47,851 nucleotides of DNA from a virus. Location: positions 1 to 47,851 of IMG/VR virus record IMGVR_UViG_3300020020_000052; one strand, given 5' to 3'. Each line of letters opens with the position of its first letter. Position 1 is the first letter of the stretch. Positions 47,692 to 47,851 of this stretch are shown one piece after another. A program made the position numbers and the translations under genes. Below the pieces are notes generated by a model. The model searched no databases, was not told the DNA's origin, and saw only the letters and a program-made list of their open reading frames with translations.

Positions 47692-47851
47692 TTCGGCTCC
47701 TCTTCGTCGGGGCCGGACGGTTCATACCGGCCCTCTTTGTGGTCATCTACGATCTTCGTATCCAAGGCGTTGACGAGTATCCAAACAAGCCCCACGCCCA
47801 GGATCGTGACTACCAGCACCTTGGGGTCCACGAGGCTCATGCCGACGCCCA
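47688..47851 (-). CDS. 3' end of the endolysin gene (continues from base 1364-1 across the join)
   Basis: On the circular map this encodes the final 54 residues of the lysin: the membrane helix (KVLVVTILGVGLVWILVNAL), DTKIVDDHKEG and an acidic end DEEEPK. The stop overlaps the ATG of the 134-aa membrane protein. Frame and residues agree with the copy at 1-145, apart from the terminal mismatches. Confidence 0.85.
   Translation of the reverse strand, partial: GVGMSLVDPKVLVVTILGVGLVWILVNALDTKIVDDHKEGRYEPSGPDEEEPK
47707..47851. repeat. Right copy of the terminal overlap (circular join)
   Basis: Repeats 1-145 with three mismatches at 47714, 47715 and 47725. Removing one copy gives a circle of 47,706 bp. 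Confidence 0.9.

Overview
The window is essentially one complete genome of a tailed bacteriophage that looks like a short-tailed (podovirus-type) virus. Bases 47707-47851 repeat bases 1-145. They are identical over 126 bp, with three mismatches in the outer 19 bp. A two-domain lysin gene reads in frame across this join, so the unit is a circular or circularly permuted genome of about 47.7 kb. The DNA is GC-rich and densely packed, with many 1-8 nt start/stop overlaps. Several small proteins, including a Cys-rich periplasmic-type protein, resemble families I associate with phages and genomes of Alphaproteobacteria. That host guess is inference. I saw no integrase, tRNA, CRISPR array or transposase.

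Layout. (1) 1-19001, minus strand: virion and packaging genes. In transcription order these are a RepA-type AAA helicase, TerS-like protein, two small proteins, large terminase, a 39-aa membrane peptide, a 118-aa protein, portal, a 95-aa protein, scaffold, major capsid, two probable head proteins, an adaptor, a collar/fibre, a large tail protein with a LamG-like insertion, fibres, a beta-helical tailspike, and the lysin that runs over the join. (2) 19002-20229: about 1.2 kb of non-coding DNA between divergent blocks, rich in inverted repeats and a candidate control or origin region. (3) 20230-38911, plus strand: early and replication genes. They include a SprT-like metalloprotease with a lysine-rich tail, many small proteins, a Cas4/RecB-like nuclease, a Sak4-like ATPase with a probable ssDNA-binding partner, a uracil-DNA-glycosylase/exonuclease fusion, a family A DNA polymerase, an HTH-phosphoesterase, a cupin and a DUF6378-like protein. 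A minus-strand island of seven small genes (22433-24319) interrupts this block. (4) 39080-47691, minus strand: a membrane protein beside the lysin, a GNAT-like protein, four probable internal virion proteins and a terminal holin.

The most striking signal is a palindromic 12-mer, GCGTTTAAACGC. I count 28 copies at 11/12 or better and about 15 more at 10/12, spread over genes and intergenic gaps of both arms. At the scaffold and capsid genes it sits directly after a TTGACA box and a weak -10, centred on the predicted transcription start. Upstream of the capsid gene three copies repeat at exactly 14-bp centres. This looks like a genome-wide operator (stoperator-like) network that has not been assigned here to a protein. 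A second notable point is that the DNA polymerase appears split. Exonuclease motifs I-II are fused to a uracil-DNA glycosylase in one gene, and motif III with the polymerase domain lies 1.9 kb downstream, behind seven small genes. The polymerase also carries a zinc-finger insertion in its thumb and altered motifs A and C.

No phage RNA polymerase or recognisable primase is present, so transcription probably uses host RNA polymerase.
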